Assembly (NCBI RefSeq): GCF_001886735.1 | Contig: NZ_CP018077.1 | Span: 62,001-126,000 of the forward strand | Length of the DNA stretch: 64,000 bases | Origin: Sulfitobacter alexandrii | Lineage (GTDB): Bacteria; Pseudomonadota; Alphaproteobacteria; Rhodobacterales; Rhodobacteraceae | Direction of reading: 5' to 3' | Part shown: piece by piece, positions 53,447 through 64,000 of the stretch | Position numbering within the stretch: the stretch's first letter is position 1 | How the letters are laid out: each line of letters opens with the position of its first letter | Made by a program: the position numbers and the translations under genes | Notes under the pieces: generated by a model | Told to the model about the DNA's origin: nothing | What the model saw: the letters and a program-made list of their open reading frames with translations, nothing else | Database searches by the model: none

Positions 53447-54397
53447 ATGATCAAGAATTTGCCCACCCCGCAGAACCCGCTCAACATCGGCACACGTGGC
53501 TCGCCCCTTGCGCTGGCGCAGGCCGAAGAGACCCGCGAGCGGCTGGCGCAGGCGTTCGAACTGCCGCTCGAGGCATTCACCATCGTGGTGATCAAGACCA
53601 CCGGCGACCGGATCATCGACCGCCCCCTCAAGGAGATCGGCGGCAAGGGCCTGTTCACCCGCGAGATCGAGGCCGAACTGCTGGGCGGAGGGATCGACAT
53701 CGCCGTGCATTCGATGAAGGACATGCCGACGATCCAGCCGGAGGGGCTGATCCTCGACACCTACCTGCCGCGCGAGGATGTGCGCGACGCCTTCATCTCG
53801 CCGACCTCGCGGGCGCTTGCCGACCTGCCGCAGGGGACGGTCGTGGGCACGTCGAGCCTGCGGCGGCGCGCCCAGCTCAAGCTGCGGCGGCCCGACCTCG
53901 AGGTCGTGGAATTCCGCGGGAATCTGCAGACGCGGCTCATGAAGCTCGATCAGGGGGTGGCTGCGGCCACGTTCCTCGCGATGGCGGGGCTGAACCGTCT
54001 GGGCATGATGGAAGAGGTGCCCGCAAGCCCGATCGAGGTGGAGACGATGCTGCCCGCTGTCGCGCAGGGGGCCATCGGAATCGAGCGGCGCGTGGACGAC
54101 AGCCGCGTGGCCGAAATGCTCGAGGCGATCCACGATCACACCACGAGCCAGCGCCTTGCGGCGGAACGGGCGTTCCTGCTGGAGCTTGACGGTTCCTGCG
54201 AGACCCCCATCGCGGGCCTTGCGGTTCTGGAGGGCGGCACGCTGCACCTGCGCGGAGAGGTCCTGCGCCCGGACGGATCCGAGGCCTTGGACGACGCGAC
54301 CAGCTGCCCGGTGGAGGACGGCGCCGAAGCGGGCCACGAGATGGCGCGCAAGCTGCTGGAACGCGCGGGCGAGGGCTTCTTCGACTGGCGCACGTAA
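53447..54397 (+). CDS. hemC: Hydroxymethylbilane synthase (porphobilinogen deaminase)
   Basis: Joins four porphobilinogen units into hydroxymethylbilane. Length 316 residues from ATG 53447. Motifs are LNIGTRGSPLALAQAEETRE near residue 10, the catalytic-Asp region ELLGGGIDIAVHSMKDMPT, the Arg-rich GTSSLRRRAQLKLRRPDLEV and the dipyrromethane-cofactor Cys in LDGSCETPIAGLA near residue 245. It is convergent with hemA, with a hairpin between. It probably shares redox control with hemE through the PpsR site. Confidence 0.93.
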   Translation: MIKNLPTPQNPLNIGTRGSPLALAQAEETRERLAQAFELPLEAFTIVVIKTTGDRIIDRPLKEIGGKGLFTREIEAELLGGGIDIAVHSMKDMPTIQPEGLILDTYLPREDVRDAFISPTSRALADLPQGTVVGTSSLRRRAQLKLRRPDLEVVEFRGNLQTRLMKLDQGVAAATFLAMAGLNRLGMMEEVPASPIEVETMLPAVAQGAIGIERRVDDSRVAEMLEAIHDHTTSQRLAAERAFLLELDGSCETPIAGLAVLEGGTLHLRGEVLRPDGSEALDDATSCPVEDGAEAGHEMARKLLERAGEGFFDWRT

Positions 54398-54432
54398 GGC
54401 CGGCGGTTCAGTTGGATCGAAAGACGGGCCGA

Positions 54433-54451
54433 TCCACCGCGGCGCGGTGGA
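54433..54451. terminator. Hairpin between convergent hemC and hemA
   Basis: Perfect eight-base stem (TCCACCGC with GCGGTGGA), three-base loop, then ACCTTTC on the plus strand. It lies 35 bases after hemC and about 75 after hemA, so it can stop either transcript. The rest of the 129-base gap shows nothing else. Confidence 0.5.
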
Positions 54452-54526
54452 CCTTTCAGGATGATGCACTGTGCGCATGGCACCCCGCCCGGCGTCGATC
54501 TTGGCCGTACTGACGGGCGGAGACGG

Positions 54527-55741
54527 TCAGGCGACCGCGTGGCTGATCGCGCATTGCCGCCAGAGGTGTGACAGCGCCTCCACCAGGTGGGCAAGGTCCG
54601 CGTCCGTGTGCAGCGGCGACGGGGTAAAGCGCAGCCGCTCCGTCCCCTTCGGCACGGTGGGATAGTTGATCGGCTGCACGTAGATGTCCCATTCCTGCAT
54701 CAGGTAGTCGGCCAGCATCCGGGTCTTGACCGGATCCTTGATCATCACCGGAACGATATGACTGGTGTTGTGCATATGCGGGATGCCCGCACGGTCCAGC
54801 ATCTCGCGCAGTTTGGCGACCTGCTTTTGCTGCAGGTCGCGTTCGAGGCTGCTGGATTTCAGGTGCCGGATGGAGGCGCGCGCCGCCGCGGCGACGGCGG
54901 GGGGCAGGGCGGTCGTGAAGATGAAACCGCTGGCGAAGCTGCGGATGAAATCGCACAGCGCGGCGGAACCGGTGATATAGCCGCCGACGACGCCGAACGC
55001 CTTGCCCAGCGTACCTTCGATGAGCGTGATGCGGTCCGCGAGGCCTTCACGTTCGGACACGCCGCCCCCGCGCGGGCCGTACATGCCGACGGCGTGCACC
55101 TCGTCGAGATAGGTCATGGCGCCGTATTTCTCGGCCACCTCCACGATCTCGCGCATCGGGCAGATGTCGCCGTCCATCGAATAGACGGATTCGAAGGCGA
55201 CGATCTTTGGCACGTTGGCGGGCAGGGCGGCCAGCTTGGCCTCGAGGTCGCGCCAGTCGTTGTGTTTCCAGATCACCTTCTGTGCGCGGGAATGGCGGAT
55301 GCCTTCGATCATGCTGGCGTGGTTGCCCGCATCGCTGAGGATGACGCAGTTTTCCAGCCGGCTGCCGAGGCACGAGAGCGCGGCCCAGTTCGACACGTAG
55401 CCGGAAGTAAAGAGCAGTGCCGCGTCCTTGCCGTGCAGGTCGGCCAGTTCGGCCTCGAGCAGGAGATGATCGTGGTTGGTGCCGGAAATGTTGCGGGTGC
55501 CGCCCGCGCCGGTTCCGGTGCGGCGCACGGCCTCGCACATGGCGTCGATCACCAGCGGGTTCTGCCCCATGCCCAGATAGTCGTTGGAACACCAGACCGT
55601 CACGTCGCGCTTTTCACCGTCGACGTGGTTGGCCGCGCGGGGGAACTTGCCGCACTTGCGTTCGAGTTCCGCGAAGTAGCGGTAATTGCCCTCCTGCTTC
55701 AGCTTGTCGATCTGGGTTTGAAAGAGGGCGTCAAAGTTCAT
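54527..55741 (-). CDS. hemA: 5-aminolevulinate synthase
   Basis: PLP enzyme (404 residues) that condenses glycine and succinyl-CoA, the first tetrapyrrole step in alphaproteobacteria. Seen are the N-terminal [20 protein letters not shown], the substrate-site [40 protein letters not shown] and the PLP Lys in [19 protein letters not shown] near residue 245. Length is normal. The ATG overlaps the end of puhE by 11 bases, making it the last gene of the photosynthesis superoperon, which links precursor supply to photosystem synthesis. Another copy for housekeeping haem may lie elsewhere. Confidence 0.94.
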   Translation of the reverse strand: MNFDALFQTQIDKLKQEGNYRYFAELERKCGKFPRAANHVDGEKRDVTVWCSNDYLGMGQNPLVIDAMCEAVRRTGTGAGGTRNISGTNHDHLLLEAELADLHGKDAALLFTSGYVSNWAALSCLGSRLENCVILSDAGNHASMIEGIRHSRAQKVIWKHNDWRDLEAKLAALPANVPKIVAFESVYSMDGDICPMREIVEVAEKYGAMTYLDEVHAVGMYGPRGGGVSEREGLADRITLIEGTLGKAFGVVGGYITGSAALCDFIRSFASGFIFTTALPPAVAAAARASIRHLKSSSLERDLQQKQVAKLREMLDRAGIPHMHNTSHIVPVMIKDPVKTRMLADYLMQEWDIYVQPINYPTVPKGTERLRFTPSPLHTDADLAHLVEALSHLWRQCAISHAVA

Positions 55742-56531
55742 GGGTCTTGTCCTTGGCTTGATAGGCTGGGGAGTCCGGCAGCATCCAGCGCCAGAGCTTG
55801 GCGTCGGGCAGCGGAACCACCATCAGCCAGTGTTCGAGCGTGGCCAGTGCGGCCAGCGCGGTCAGCAGGGTAAACCCCACCAGGGCCTCCGGGCTTGGCG
55901 CCGAGACGATCCGTTCGGCAAAGCACGCGGCGGTGATCGACAGGAAGGTGACCCCGATGGGGAAGGCCATCGTGATCGGCCCCTGCCGGAAATAGGATTT
56001 CAGGTGTGCCAGCGGTCGCGGCACGAATTCGGTGTTGATGCGCGGCACCCCGAAGTACAGGTTCAGCTTGGCCGAGATGCGCGCGACGAAAAGGATCAGG
56101 TAGGTCCAGAAGGCGACCGTGTTGTCGGCGCCGCGGGTGATCGTCAGGATCGCCAGCAGGGCGAACAGAAGCAGCAATTCGTGGTAGCTGACCGTGCGCC
56201 ACGCGCGGCGGAAGCGGTCGCCGCCCCGCAGCCCCGGTGGACAGGGGCGGCGTTCGGGCCCGGTGATGACCCCGGCAAGAAAAGCCAGTTCGATCCAGCC
56301 CCAGACCATCAGGGTGCCGAGAAAGGCGATGTGGACATTGGCCACCGTCAGCTCCTGCGCGGACACGACGATCGCCGCCGCCCCAAGCGCCAGAAGGGGC
56401 ACGGCCAGAAAGACATTGCGCCCGTGCGCCACCGCGTCGCCCCCGTCGGCGCGCCGCACCACCAGCAGGATGATCCCGGTGAAGAACCACCAGGAGAATA
56501 CTGCGATGAAGGCGGCGAGCCAGGGCGACAT
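55731..56531 (-). CDS. puhE: Photosynthetic complex assembly protein PuhE
   Basis: Membrane protein of 266 residues with about seven hydrophobic segments. The opening [20 protein letters not shown] and the central [20 protein letters not shown] with [20 protein letters not shown] are characteristic of PuhE. It is reported to affect reaction-centre assembly and bacteriochlorophyll levels in Rhodobacter. GAGGAA, overlapping the acsF stop, precedes the ATG. Its end overlaps hemA. Confidence 0.9.
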   Translation of the reverse strand: MSPWLAAFIAVFSWWFFTGIILLVVRRADGGDAVAHGRNVFLAVPLLALGAAAIVVSAQELTVANVHIAFLGTLMVWGWIELAFLAGVITGPERRPCPPGLRGGDRFRRAWRTVSYHELLLLFALLAILTITRGADNTVAFWTYLILFVARISAKLNLYFGVPRINTEFVPRPLAHLKSYFRQGPITMAFPIGVTFLSITAACFAERIVSAPSPEALVGFTLLTALAALATLEHWLMVVPLPDAKLWRWMLPDSPAYQAKDKTHEL

Positions 56532-56540
56532 GGCGGTTCC

Positions 56541-57683
56541 TCAGTAGGCCGGTTGCAGACGCGGGCTGTCGGGCACCGCGTTCTTCTGGGCGGGAATGGT
56601 GAAGATCGCGGCAAAGGCGAAGCTGGCCTTGGCCATGCCGCCGATCCGCGACAGCATCCCCGCGATACCTCCGCGTTGCTTGGCGCGGGAGATCTGGCGC
56701 GAGGCAGCCTCCATCCGGTCGAGGTTAGGCCGCCAGCGCGGATGGTCGATGTCGAGCGTGATGGGGAAGACCTGCCGGGAAATCTCGGAGGTCTTGCGGA
56801 ACACTTCCTGCCCGTACCATGTGACATCCACGCCAAGCGCGTCGTGGAACACGGGGCGCTGATGGTCGCGGACCCACATGGTGGAATAGACCGCTGTCAG
56901 GAAGAACTTGATCCAGAGCTTGTTGGCAAAGCTTTGCGTCAGCTTGGGGTCGGTCTTCATCAGCAGGGCAAAGGCCTCGCCGTGGGAGAACTCGTCGTTG
57001 CACCACTCGCGGAACCACTTGAAGATCGGGTGAAAGCGGTGCTCGGGATGTGCCTCGAGGTGGCGGTAGATCGTGATGTAGCGGGCGTATCCGATCTTCT
57101 CGCTGAGGTAGGTCGCGTAATAGATGAACTTGGGCCGGAAATAGGTGTACTTCTTGGCCTGCGTCAGGAAGCCGAGGTTCACCCGGATACCGGCCTCGCG
57201 CAGGGCGTCGTTGATGAAGCCCGCGTGCCGCGCCTCGTCCCGTGCCATGAGCTGGAACAGCGTCGTGATGTCCTCGTTGGTGCCGCGGCGCTTCATCTCC
57301 TTGTAAAGCACGCAGCCCGAGAATTCGGCGGTGCAGGACGAGATCAGGAAGTCGGTGAACTCGGCTTTCAGGCGGGGCTCCATCCCGTCCCAGTCCACGG
57401 TGTCCCAGTCCTCGTTCTTCTTGAAATGGCCCTTGTTGGGGTCGGATTTCATCTGCGCGATCAGCTTGTCCCATTCCCCGCGGACCGGGGTCACGTCGAT
57501 CGCGTCCATCTCGTCGAAGTCGGTGGTGTAGAAGCGCGGGGTGAGCAGGGTGTTCTGCATCGCCACCTCTGTCGCGCGCTCCGATGTCATCGGTCCGTCG
57601 AGCGCGTCCTGCGCCGCGATGGCTTCTTCCGCGGTGGCAGCATAAGCGGAGTGGGTGGTGGGTGTCTTGGCGTGGGCGTTCAT
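56541..57683 (-). CDS. acsF: Mg-protoporphyrin IX monomethyl ester oxidative cyclase AcsF
   Basis: Diiron, oxygen-dependent cyclase of 380 residues that forms ring E of bacteriochlorophyll, allowing pigment synthesis under air. Seen are the family start NTLLTPRFYTTDFDEMDAID, the diiron ligands in SSCTAEFSGCVLYKEMKRRG and MARDEARHAGFINDALREAG, and WCNDEFSHGEAFALLM. The start MNAHAKTPTT overlaps the stop of the 98-residue orf; an ATG 33 bases earlier is less likely. Aerobic anoxygenic phototrophs rely on AcsF. Confidence 0.94.
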   Translation of the reverse strand: MNAHAKTPTTHSAYAATAEEAIAAQDALDGPMTSERATEVAMQNTLLTPRFYTTDFDEMDAIDVTPVRGEWDKLIAQMKSDPNKGHFKKNEDWDTVDWDGMEPRLKAEFTDFLISSCTAEFSGCVLYKEMKRRGTNEDITTLFQLMARDEARHAGFINDALREAGIRVNLGFLTQAKKYTYFRPKFIYYATYLSEKIGYARYITIYRHLEAHPEHRFHPIFKWFREWCNDEFSHGEAFALLMKTDPKLTQSFANKLWIKFFLTAVYSTMWVRDHQRPVFHDALGVDVTWYGQEVFRKTSEISRQVFPITLDIDHPRWRPNLDRMEAASRQISRAKQRGGIAGMLSRIGGMAKASFAFAAIFTIPAQKNAVPDSPRLQPAY

Positions 57684-57976
57684 GACAGCACCTCTTCGGA
57701 GAAGGAGAATTCGCACAGTTCCATGAATTCGAAATCGCCGGTCCAGCGGGTCCAGAACCGTTCGATGCCGCTGGCGCGCGTGATGGTCGCGGTCCGGTCC
57801 TCCTCGACGATTTCACCGTAGGGGGCCATGATCTCGGCCCCGTGGACCAAGACGGTATCACCGGGGTTGACCACCGCGCCGTTTAGGAACTTGACGTGTG
57901 CCGACAGTTCCTCGAAGCGATGCGAAATCGTCACCCTGCAGGGGGCTTGTTCCCTTGATCTTGTCAGAAATCCCAT
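57680..57976 (-). CDS. Conserved photosynthesis-cluster protein of unknown function, 98 residues
   Basis: Small soluble protein between puhC and acsF, behind a strong AAGGGACAAGGAA ribosome site. It has a short Arg-rich start, then beta-type sequence including AHVKFLNGAVVNPGDTVLVH and an acidic C-terminus (FEFMELCEFSFSEEVLS) ending at the acsF start (ATGA). An open frame occupies this slot in other Rhodobacterales clusters. No catalytic motif is visible. Tight coupling to acsF suggests a helper of the cyclase or of complex assembly; this is inference. Confidence 0.75.
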   Translation of the reverse strand: MGFLTRSREQAPCRVTISHRFEELSAHVKFLNGAVVNPGDTVLVHGAEIMAPYGEIVEEDRTATITRASGIERFWTRWTGDFEFMELCEFSFSEEVLS

Positions 57977-57997
57977 TTCCTTGTCCCTTTCCTTGGT

Positions 57998-58468
57998 TCA
58001 GTCGATCAGCCTGGCGAAAGCTGCGACGTTGTCTGCCCCGTATCCGATCAGGTCGATGGACCAGCCGGTTGCGGGGTCGATGATGGCGGTGTGACCGTTC
58101 TCGCGCCGGGCGAGGGTCAGAGGCGGGTTGCCGGTGACGCCCTGCACCTTGCGCTCCCGCGTGACGGAGACCCAGATCACATCGATGAAACCGGACTTTT
58201 CCTCGGCCGAGAACGCGATCTGCCGGCCGGCGTCGTCGAGCACGGCGACACCGTCGCTGCGCGTGCCTTCCAGCGTGATGCTGCGTTCAGCCGCGATGGG
58301 GCTGTGCGGCACCACGCCGCGCAGGGGCTGCCCGGTCAGCTGGTCGAAGGCGACCAGCGCCAGTGCGGCCGCCATGAGAGAGAACATGGCGATCACCAGC
58401 GTGCGCGGGACCATTTCGCGGTCGCGGGCCTTCATCTGGTTGGCGAGTGAGGATGTCTGATGGGCCAT
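57998..58468 (-). CDS. puhC: Photosynthetic complex assembly protein PuhC
   Basis: Protein of 156 residues anchored by one membrane helix near residues 23-43 (TLVIAMFSLMAAALALVAFD), with the rest probably periplasmic. The segment ISFSAEEKSG-like (RQIAFSAEEKSGFIDVIWVS) and GVTGNPPLTLARRENGHTAI match PuhC, which is needed for full levels of reaction centre and LH1 in Rhodobacter. It starts four bases after the puhB stop. The open frame upstream of the Met is only overlap with puhB. Confidence 0.88.
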   Translation of the reverse strand: MAHQTSSLANQMKARDREMVPRTLVIAMFSLMAAALALVAFDQLTGQPLRGVVPHSPIAAERSITLEGTRSDGVAVLDDAGRQIAFSAEEKSGFIDVIWVSVTRERKVQGVTGNPPLTLARRENGHTAIIDPATGWSIDLIGYGADNVAAFARLID

Positions 58469-58472
58469 GGGA

Positions 58473-59117
58473 CTATTCCGCCGCAATCGGCGCGGTCGCG
58501 CCTTGATCTGGCGCAAGTTTCGCGACTTTCGGTTGCGAGACGCGGGTTTCCGCCGCCTCGGCGAAGATGGCGGCGACCTTGGCCGCGTCGGGGATGGCAC
58601 GCAGCGCCGGCTGGGCGCGGCGGATCTGCCACGGGCGGACGTGCGGCCACGTCATGATGTAGCTGAGCCGCGTGTCGCCGATCAGCTCGAAGCTGATGGT
58701 GCCGGTGCCGTTGCGGCGAACGAGGGCGGCGGCGTTTCCGATGCAGACGTAGGGCAGGTTCAGCGTCATGGTCAGGGCCGCGCCGATCCGCATCGCCACG
58801 CGCTTGTTGGTCAACGTGTAGACGGTGCTGCGCGCCTGCACGGTCGCCATCCCGAGGATGACAAGTGCCGCCAGCGTGCCGGCGACGATGAACGGGATGC
58901 CGGTCAACAGCGCCTGGGGCAGGGGGGCAAAGCCGGTGGAGAGGATCACCCGGATCGCCGCCAGCGCCGCGAAATAGCCCAGCACCCAGCGCAGTTTCCA
59001 GGCTTCGATGGCCAGGCGGAGGCTGTCCGGCCGACCCTGCCACAGGATGTGCTCGTCGGCTGGCAAGGCTTCCGGAAGGCCGTGGACGGGTTCGAACTTG
59101 AAATCATCGTGGTGCAT
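58473..59117 (-). CDS. puhB: Photosynthetic complex assembly protein PuhB
   Basis: Membrane protein of 214 residues, the same length as the Rhodobacter capsulatus protein once called Orf214. It has a cytoplasmic PH-like region and three membrane segments; VHGLPEALPADEHILWQGRP opens it, and ARSTVYTLTNKRVAMRIGAA and SFELIGDTRLSYIMTWPHVR are family marks. PuhB aids reaction-centre assembly. I start at MHHDDFKF behind GAGGGA; a long upstream frame overlaps puhA and is not part of it. Confidence 0.9.
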   Translation of the reverse strand: MHHDDFKFEPVHGLPEALPADEHILWQGRPDSLRLAIEAWKLRWVLGYFAALAAIRVILSTGFAPLPQALLTGIPFIVAGTLAALVILGMATVQARSTVYTLTNKRVAMRIGAALTMTLNLPYVCIGNAAALVRRNGTGTISFELIGDTRLSYIMTWPHVRPWQIRRAQPALRAIPDAAKVAAIFAEAAETRVSQPKVAKLAPDQGATAPIAAE

Positions 59118-59178
59118 GGTGCTATCCCTCGGGTCTTGGTCCCGTGCCGGCGGCTGACCGGCACGGGGAGTGGTCAGA

Positions 59179-59952
59179 TCAGAACTTGGGTTCCTGGCGG
59201 CGGGGATCGGCGTACATGGTGCCGCCGCCGAAATAGGCCATGACCTTTTCCTCTTCGAGCAGGGTGATCTGGTCACCGCCGCCGATCGTCGGGATATCGG
59301 CCACGTTGTGGGCATAGAGCGACCGGATGGTGACCCTGTCCGATCCCACCTTGGCAAAGTTCATCGGGATCAGGCGTGTCTGGCCGGTGCCTTCGGGGTT
59401 GAGGTCCATCGTCAGGTAACGGACCAGCTGTTCGGGCACGTCGATCCACATGTCCGTGACGCGGCCCACGACCTCTCCGTCGCCGGTGACGACCGGCTTG
59501 CCGCGCGGGTCGCGCCCGGCAGAGACGGTGAAATCGGCGAGCGCCGACATCGGCTTGATCTTGGCATGACCGTGGGCGTCCAGTTCGGGAACATCGCGCC
59601 GAGGTGCCCAGGCGGCGGGACCGACGCCGTCCATCATCGCGTCGCCGGTGGGTACGTAGGGCGACCCGGCCGCCTTGGACGTGCGTTGCAGTGCCAGAAC
59701 CTGCCGGTCCGGATGCTGGCCCGAAGGCACGGTCAGTTCGCCGCGACCGTCGCGCAGGATGAAGGTCTTGTCCTTGGGAACCGGGAACGGTCCCTGGTTC
59801 GGCGCGATCGCGCCATCGTCCGTTTCAAGCGGGTAGCCTTCGCGCATGTTCTCGGTCTGCAGGTAGTAGATGAGACCGGCGAAGAAGATCCAGAAGAGCC
59901 ATATCGCGGCACTTGCCAGATCGAAGTTGCCGAAGAAGTCAGTGCCAACCAT
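59179..59952 (-). CDS. puhA: Photosynthetic reaction centre H subunit
   Basis: The H subunit (257 residues) caps the reaction centre on the cytoplasmic side and helps proton delivery to quinone QB. One N-terminal membrane helix (LASAAIWLFWIFFAGLIYYL) leads into NMREGYPLETDDG, followed by the PRC-barrel domain with KPVVTGDGEVVGRVTDMWID near residue 155. GGAGGA precedes the ATG. Together with L and M subunits (pufLM, not in window) it forms the reaction centre. Confidence 0.95.
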   Translation of the reverse strand: MVGTDFFGNFDLASAAIWLFWIFFAGLIYYLQTENMREGYPLETDDGAIAPNQGPFPVPKDKTFILRDGRGELTVPSGQHPDRQVLALQRTSKAAGSPYVPTGDAMMDGVGPAAWAPRRDVPELDAHGHAKIKPMSALADFTVSAGRDPRGKPVVTGDGEVVGRVTDMWIDVPEQLVRYLTMDLNPEGTGQTRLIPMNFAKVGSDRVTIRSLYAHNVADIPTIGGGDQITLLEEEKVMAYFGGGTMYADPRRQEPKF

Positions 59953-59985
59953 GTTGTAGTCCTCCGTGGTGTATTTGAATCGTCG

Positions 59986-61413
59986 TCATGTCGGGAAGTC
60001 CGCCAGCCCCATGGGCCGGGAGACGGGTTCGGAAAGGGCGCGGACCCGTACCAGCGGGCCAAGCGCGACGAGCGTGGCGAACAGCAGGCCGATCTCGATG
60101 TGGTAGACCACCGAGTAGCCGGTGCTGGCCGATTGCAGCGCCTCGCCCAGCCGGCCATCGACCGCGGCGGCGTTGATCACGTCGCGCAGCGCGCCGCCGA
60201 TGAAGATGGAAAGCCCGGCGGCGGTGGCCTGTGCCGCGCCCCATGCGCCGAGCGCCAGACCCTTGCCCGCCATGCCGCGCGTCTCGATCGCCATGGCGGC
60301 GGTCAGCGTCGACACGGCAAAGAGCCCGCCGCCCAGACCGATGCCGAAGGCCCCGGAGAAGAACAGCAGCGTGCTGCCCGTGGGGGCGGCGAAGATCACC
60401 GCGCAGAAGGCCATCAGCCCGAACAGGATCCCGCGTGCCGCCATGCGGTGCGGCTGTATCCCCGCCTTGAGCCATCGCGCGGCGAGGCCGAACCCCAAGA
60501 GCGCGCCCACGGCCCACATCGCGGTCAGCAGCGTCGTGGCGGACACCGACAGGCCGAGGATTTCGCCGCCATAGGGCTCGAGCAGGACATCCTGCATGTT
60601 GAAGGCCAGCGTTCCCAGAAAGACGACCACCAGCAGGCGACCTGCCTCCGACCCTTCGGTCAGGTCGCGCCATGCGTCGCGGAAAAGCGGCCGCGGGGCG
60701 GCACGTTCCGCCTTGGTCATGGGGGCGACCTTTTCCTGTTTCCAGAGCGCGATCAGGTTGAGCACGATGGTGACGACGGCGGCGCCCTGAACCACCTGCA
60801 CGAGGCGGAGGGCACTGAAATCCCGCAGCAGCGTGCCGATCAGCACGGCCGACAGGCCCATCCCCACGAGGAACATCACGTAGAGCAGGGCGACGACCTG
60901 GGGCCGGGTTTCCTCGCTCGCGCGGTCGGCGGCCAGTGCCAGACCCGCGGTCTGGGTCATGTGCATCCCCAGCCCGGTGAGCAGGAAGGCCAGCGCCGCG
61001 CCCACCTCGCCGGCCCACTCCGGGCCCGCGACCTGGTCACCCGACAGCACGAGAAGGCCCATCGGCATGATGGCGAGGCCGCCGAATTGCCAGAGCGAGC
61101 CGAACCAGAGGTAGGGGATGCGTTTCCACCCGATGGCGGATCTGTGCGTGTCCGAGCGGAAGCCCAGCAGTGCGCGGAAGGGCGCGACGAGCACCGGGAT
61201 CGCGATCATCACGGCCACGATCCAGGCCATCACGCCCAGTTCGACGATCATCACGCGGTTGAGCGTGCCCAGCAGCATGACCGACGCCATCCCGACGCTG
61301 ATCTGGAACAGCGAAAGCCGCAAGAGCTGGTTCAGCGGCAGTTGCTCGGATACCGCGTCGGAGAAGGGCAGCATCCGCAGGCCCGCGTTCTTGATCAGGC
61401 GGCGGGGGATCAT
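59986..61413 (-). CDS. lhaA: Light-harvesting complex 1 assembly protein LhaA (PucC family)
   Basis: Membrane protein of 475 residues with twelve hydrophobic segments, PucC branch of the major facilitator superfamily. The N-terminus LPLNQLLRLSLFQISVGMAS is typical, as are ALLGFRSDTHRSAIGWKRIP, AFNMQDVLLEPYGGEILGLS and AWGAAQATAAGLSIFIGGAL. It promotes LH1 assembly, possibly by bringing bacteriochlorophyll. Its ATG overlaps the bchM stop (ATGA). The longer open frame upstream is overlap with bchM. Confidence 0.92.
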   Translation of the reverse strand: MIPRRLIKNAGLRMLPFSDAVSEQLPLNQLLRLSLFQISVGMASVMLLGTLNRVMIVELGVMAWIVAVMIAIPVLVAPFRALLGFRSDTHRSAIGWKRIPYLWFGSLWQFGGLAIMPMGLLVLSGDQVAGPEWAGEVGAALAFLLTGLGMHMTQTAGLALAADRASEETRPQVVALLYVMFLVGMGLSAVLIGTLLRDFSALRLVQVVQGAAVVTIVLNLIALWKQEKVAPMTKAERAAPRPLFRDAWRDLTEGSEAGRLLVVVFLGTLAFNMQDVLLEPYGGEILGLSVSATTLLTAMWAVGALLGFGLAARWLKAGIQPHRMAARGILFGLMAFCAVIFAAPTGSTLLFFSGAFGIGLGGGLFAVSTLTAAMAIETRGMAGKGLALGAWGAAQATAAGLSIFIGGALRDVINAAAVDGRLGEALQSASTGYSVVYHIEIGLLFATLVALGPLVRVRALSEPVSRPMGLADFPT

Positions 61414-62149
61414 GGGCGATACTCCAGCGCGTTGGAGATATAGAAGCCCGAGGTGATCCGCCCTAGGTCGCGCAGCCGACCGCCGGCCAGCGCGTGTGCG
61501 ATGCGCGCGGGGCTGTGGGGCACCATGCTCGGGGACCGGTCGGACCGGGGAAACAGCTTGCCCGCCCGCCACATCAGCATCAGCAACGGGGTACGCGGCG
61601 CGACCGTCAGGATCATGCTGCCGCGCAGCCGCGGCGACAGGTTGGCCAGCATCCGCGCGATATCCGGGGCGGCGTAGTAGATCAGGCTGTCCATCGCGAC
61701 CACGTGGTCGAAGCTGCCGAGGGCAGGGTCCAGCATGTCGCCCGCGTGAAAGTCGAGCCGGTGTTCCAAGTGCCGGGGCTGGCGCCGCCTTGCGATGGCC
61801 ACCAGTTGCGGCGAGATGTCGACACCCACCACCTGGGCGCCCCTTTCCGCCAGTTCGAAGGCCAGCGCACCGGTGCCGCACCCGGCGTCCAGCACCCGCG
61901 CACCGTCAAGGTCGGACGGCAGTTGCGACAGGATGAGCGCGCGCATCCGGTCGCGCCCCTCGCGCACGGTGGCGCGGATGCCCGAGACCGGCGCGTCCGA
62001 GGTCAGCCGCTCCCACGTGCGGGTGGCGGTGCGGTCGAAATAATGTTCGACGCGGTCGCGTGTCCGCAGGTAGGCGGGCGTGTCGTCACCGGAGATGCCG
62101 GGCCGGGGCCCGAGGATGACGTTACCCTTCATGTCGGCGGCATCGCTCA

Positions 62150-62150
<1 letters not shown>
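61410..62150 (-). CDS. bchM: Mg-protoporphyrin IX methyltransferase
   Basis: SAM-dependent enzyme of 246 residues that methylates the C13 propionate of Mg-protoporphyrin IX, the step before AcsF. SAM motif I is ARVLDAGCGTGALAFELAER near residue 85, with VVGVDISPQLVAIARRR, and FDHVVAMDSLIYY follows as motif II. The opening RDRVEHYFDRTATRTWERLT is typical of BchM. The start at 62150 overlaps the bchL stop; its end overlaps lhaA. Confidence 0.93.

Positions 62151-64000
<1,850 letters not shown>

Overview
The window is high-GC DNA from an alphaproteobacterium, almost certainly a marine member of the Rhodobacterales (Roseobacter group) able to make bacteriochlorophyll aerobically. The evidence is the order bchH-bchL-bchM-lhaA-puhA-puhB-puhC-orf-acsF-puhE-hemA, which is the conserved photosynthesis superoperon of that order, and a DnaA-like replication initiator divergent from parAB, a replicon type known from Roseobacter plasmids. 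Rep and Par genes lie about 30 kb from the photosynthesis genes, so the window probably comes from an extrachromosomal photosynthesis replicon of the kind reported for Roseobacter litoralis and Sulfitobacter guttiformis.

Left part (1-14 kb): a phosphate-scavenging island. It holds a polyamine-type solute-binding protein behind a perfect Pho box, the sn-glycerol-3-phosphate importer ugpBAEC (split by a parDE toxin-antitoxin pair on the other strand), a Na/phosphate cotransporter with its own Pho-box-like site, and a peptide-type ABC importer whose operon ends in a metallophosphoesterase and a tyrosine-type phosphatase. An RND efflux pair follows (14.0-18.3 kb).

Replication and partition core (18.3-21.9 kb): a DnaA-like initiator (minus), an AT-rich candidate origin with a DnaA box and short repeats, parA and parB (plus), and three large palindromes that look like parS.

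Nitrogen and amide catabolism (22-43.4 kb): on the minus strand a TRAP importer, hyuB, hyuA, a LysR regulator and a gamma-glutamyltransferase-like enzyme. On the plus strand, divergent from a MarR regulator, lie an AmiC-like sensor, a frameshifted flotillin-like gene, a urea/amide-type ABC importer whose last ATPase is fused in frame to an amidase, and an acyl-CoA synthetase. Together these could sense an amide, import it, hydrolyse it and activate the resulting acid.

Accessory metabolism (43.4-52.3 kb): a DMT exporter, a LysR regulator, a 3-hydroxyisobutyrate-dehydrogenase-like enzyme, malonyl-CoA synthetase, a three-subunit molybdenum hydroxylase and a ccdAB toxin-antitoxin pair.

Right part (52.3-64 kb): tetrapyrrole and photosynthesis genes. 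hemE and hemC diverge around a good PpsR/CrtJ site. The superoperon from bchH to hemA is tightly packed, with many ATGA-type overlaps, and supplies 5-aminolevulinate, Mg chelation, methylation, oxygen-dependent cyclisation, protochlorophyllide reduction and reaction-centre assembly. The window cuts off the 3' end of the first gene and the 5' end of bchH. I saw no tRNA, rRNA, CRISPR array or insertion sequence.
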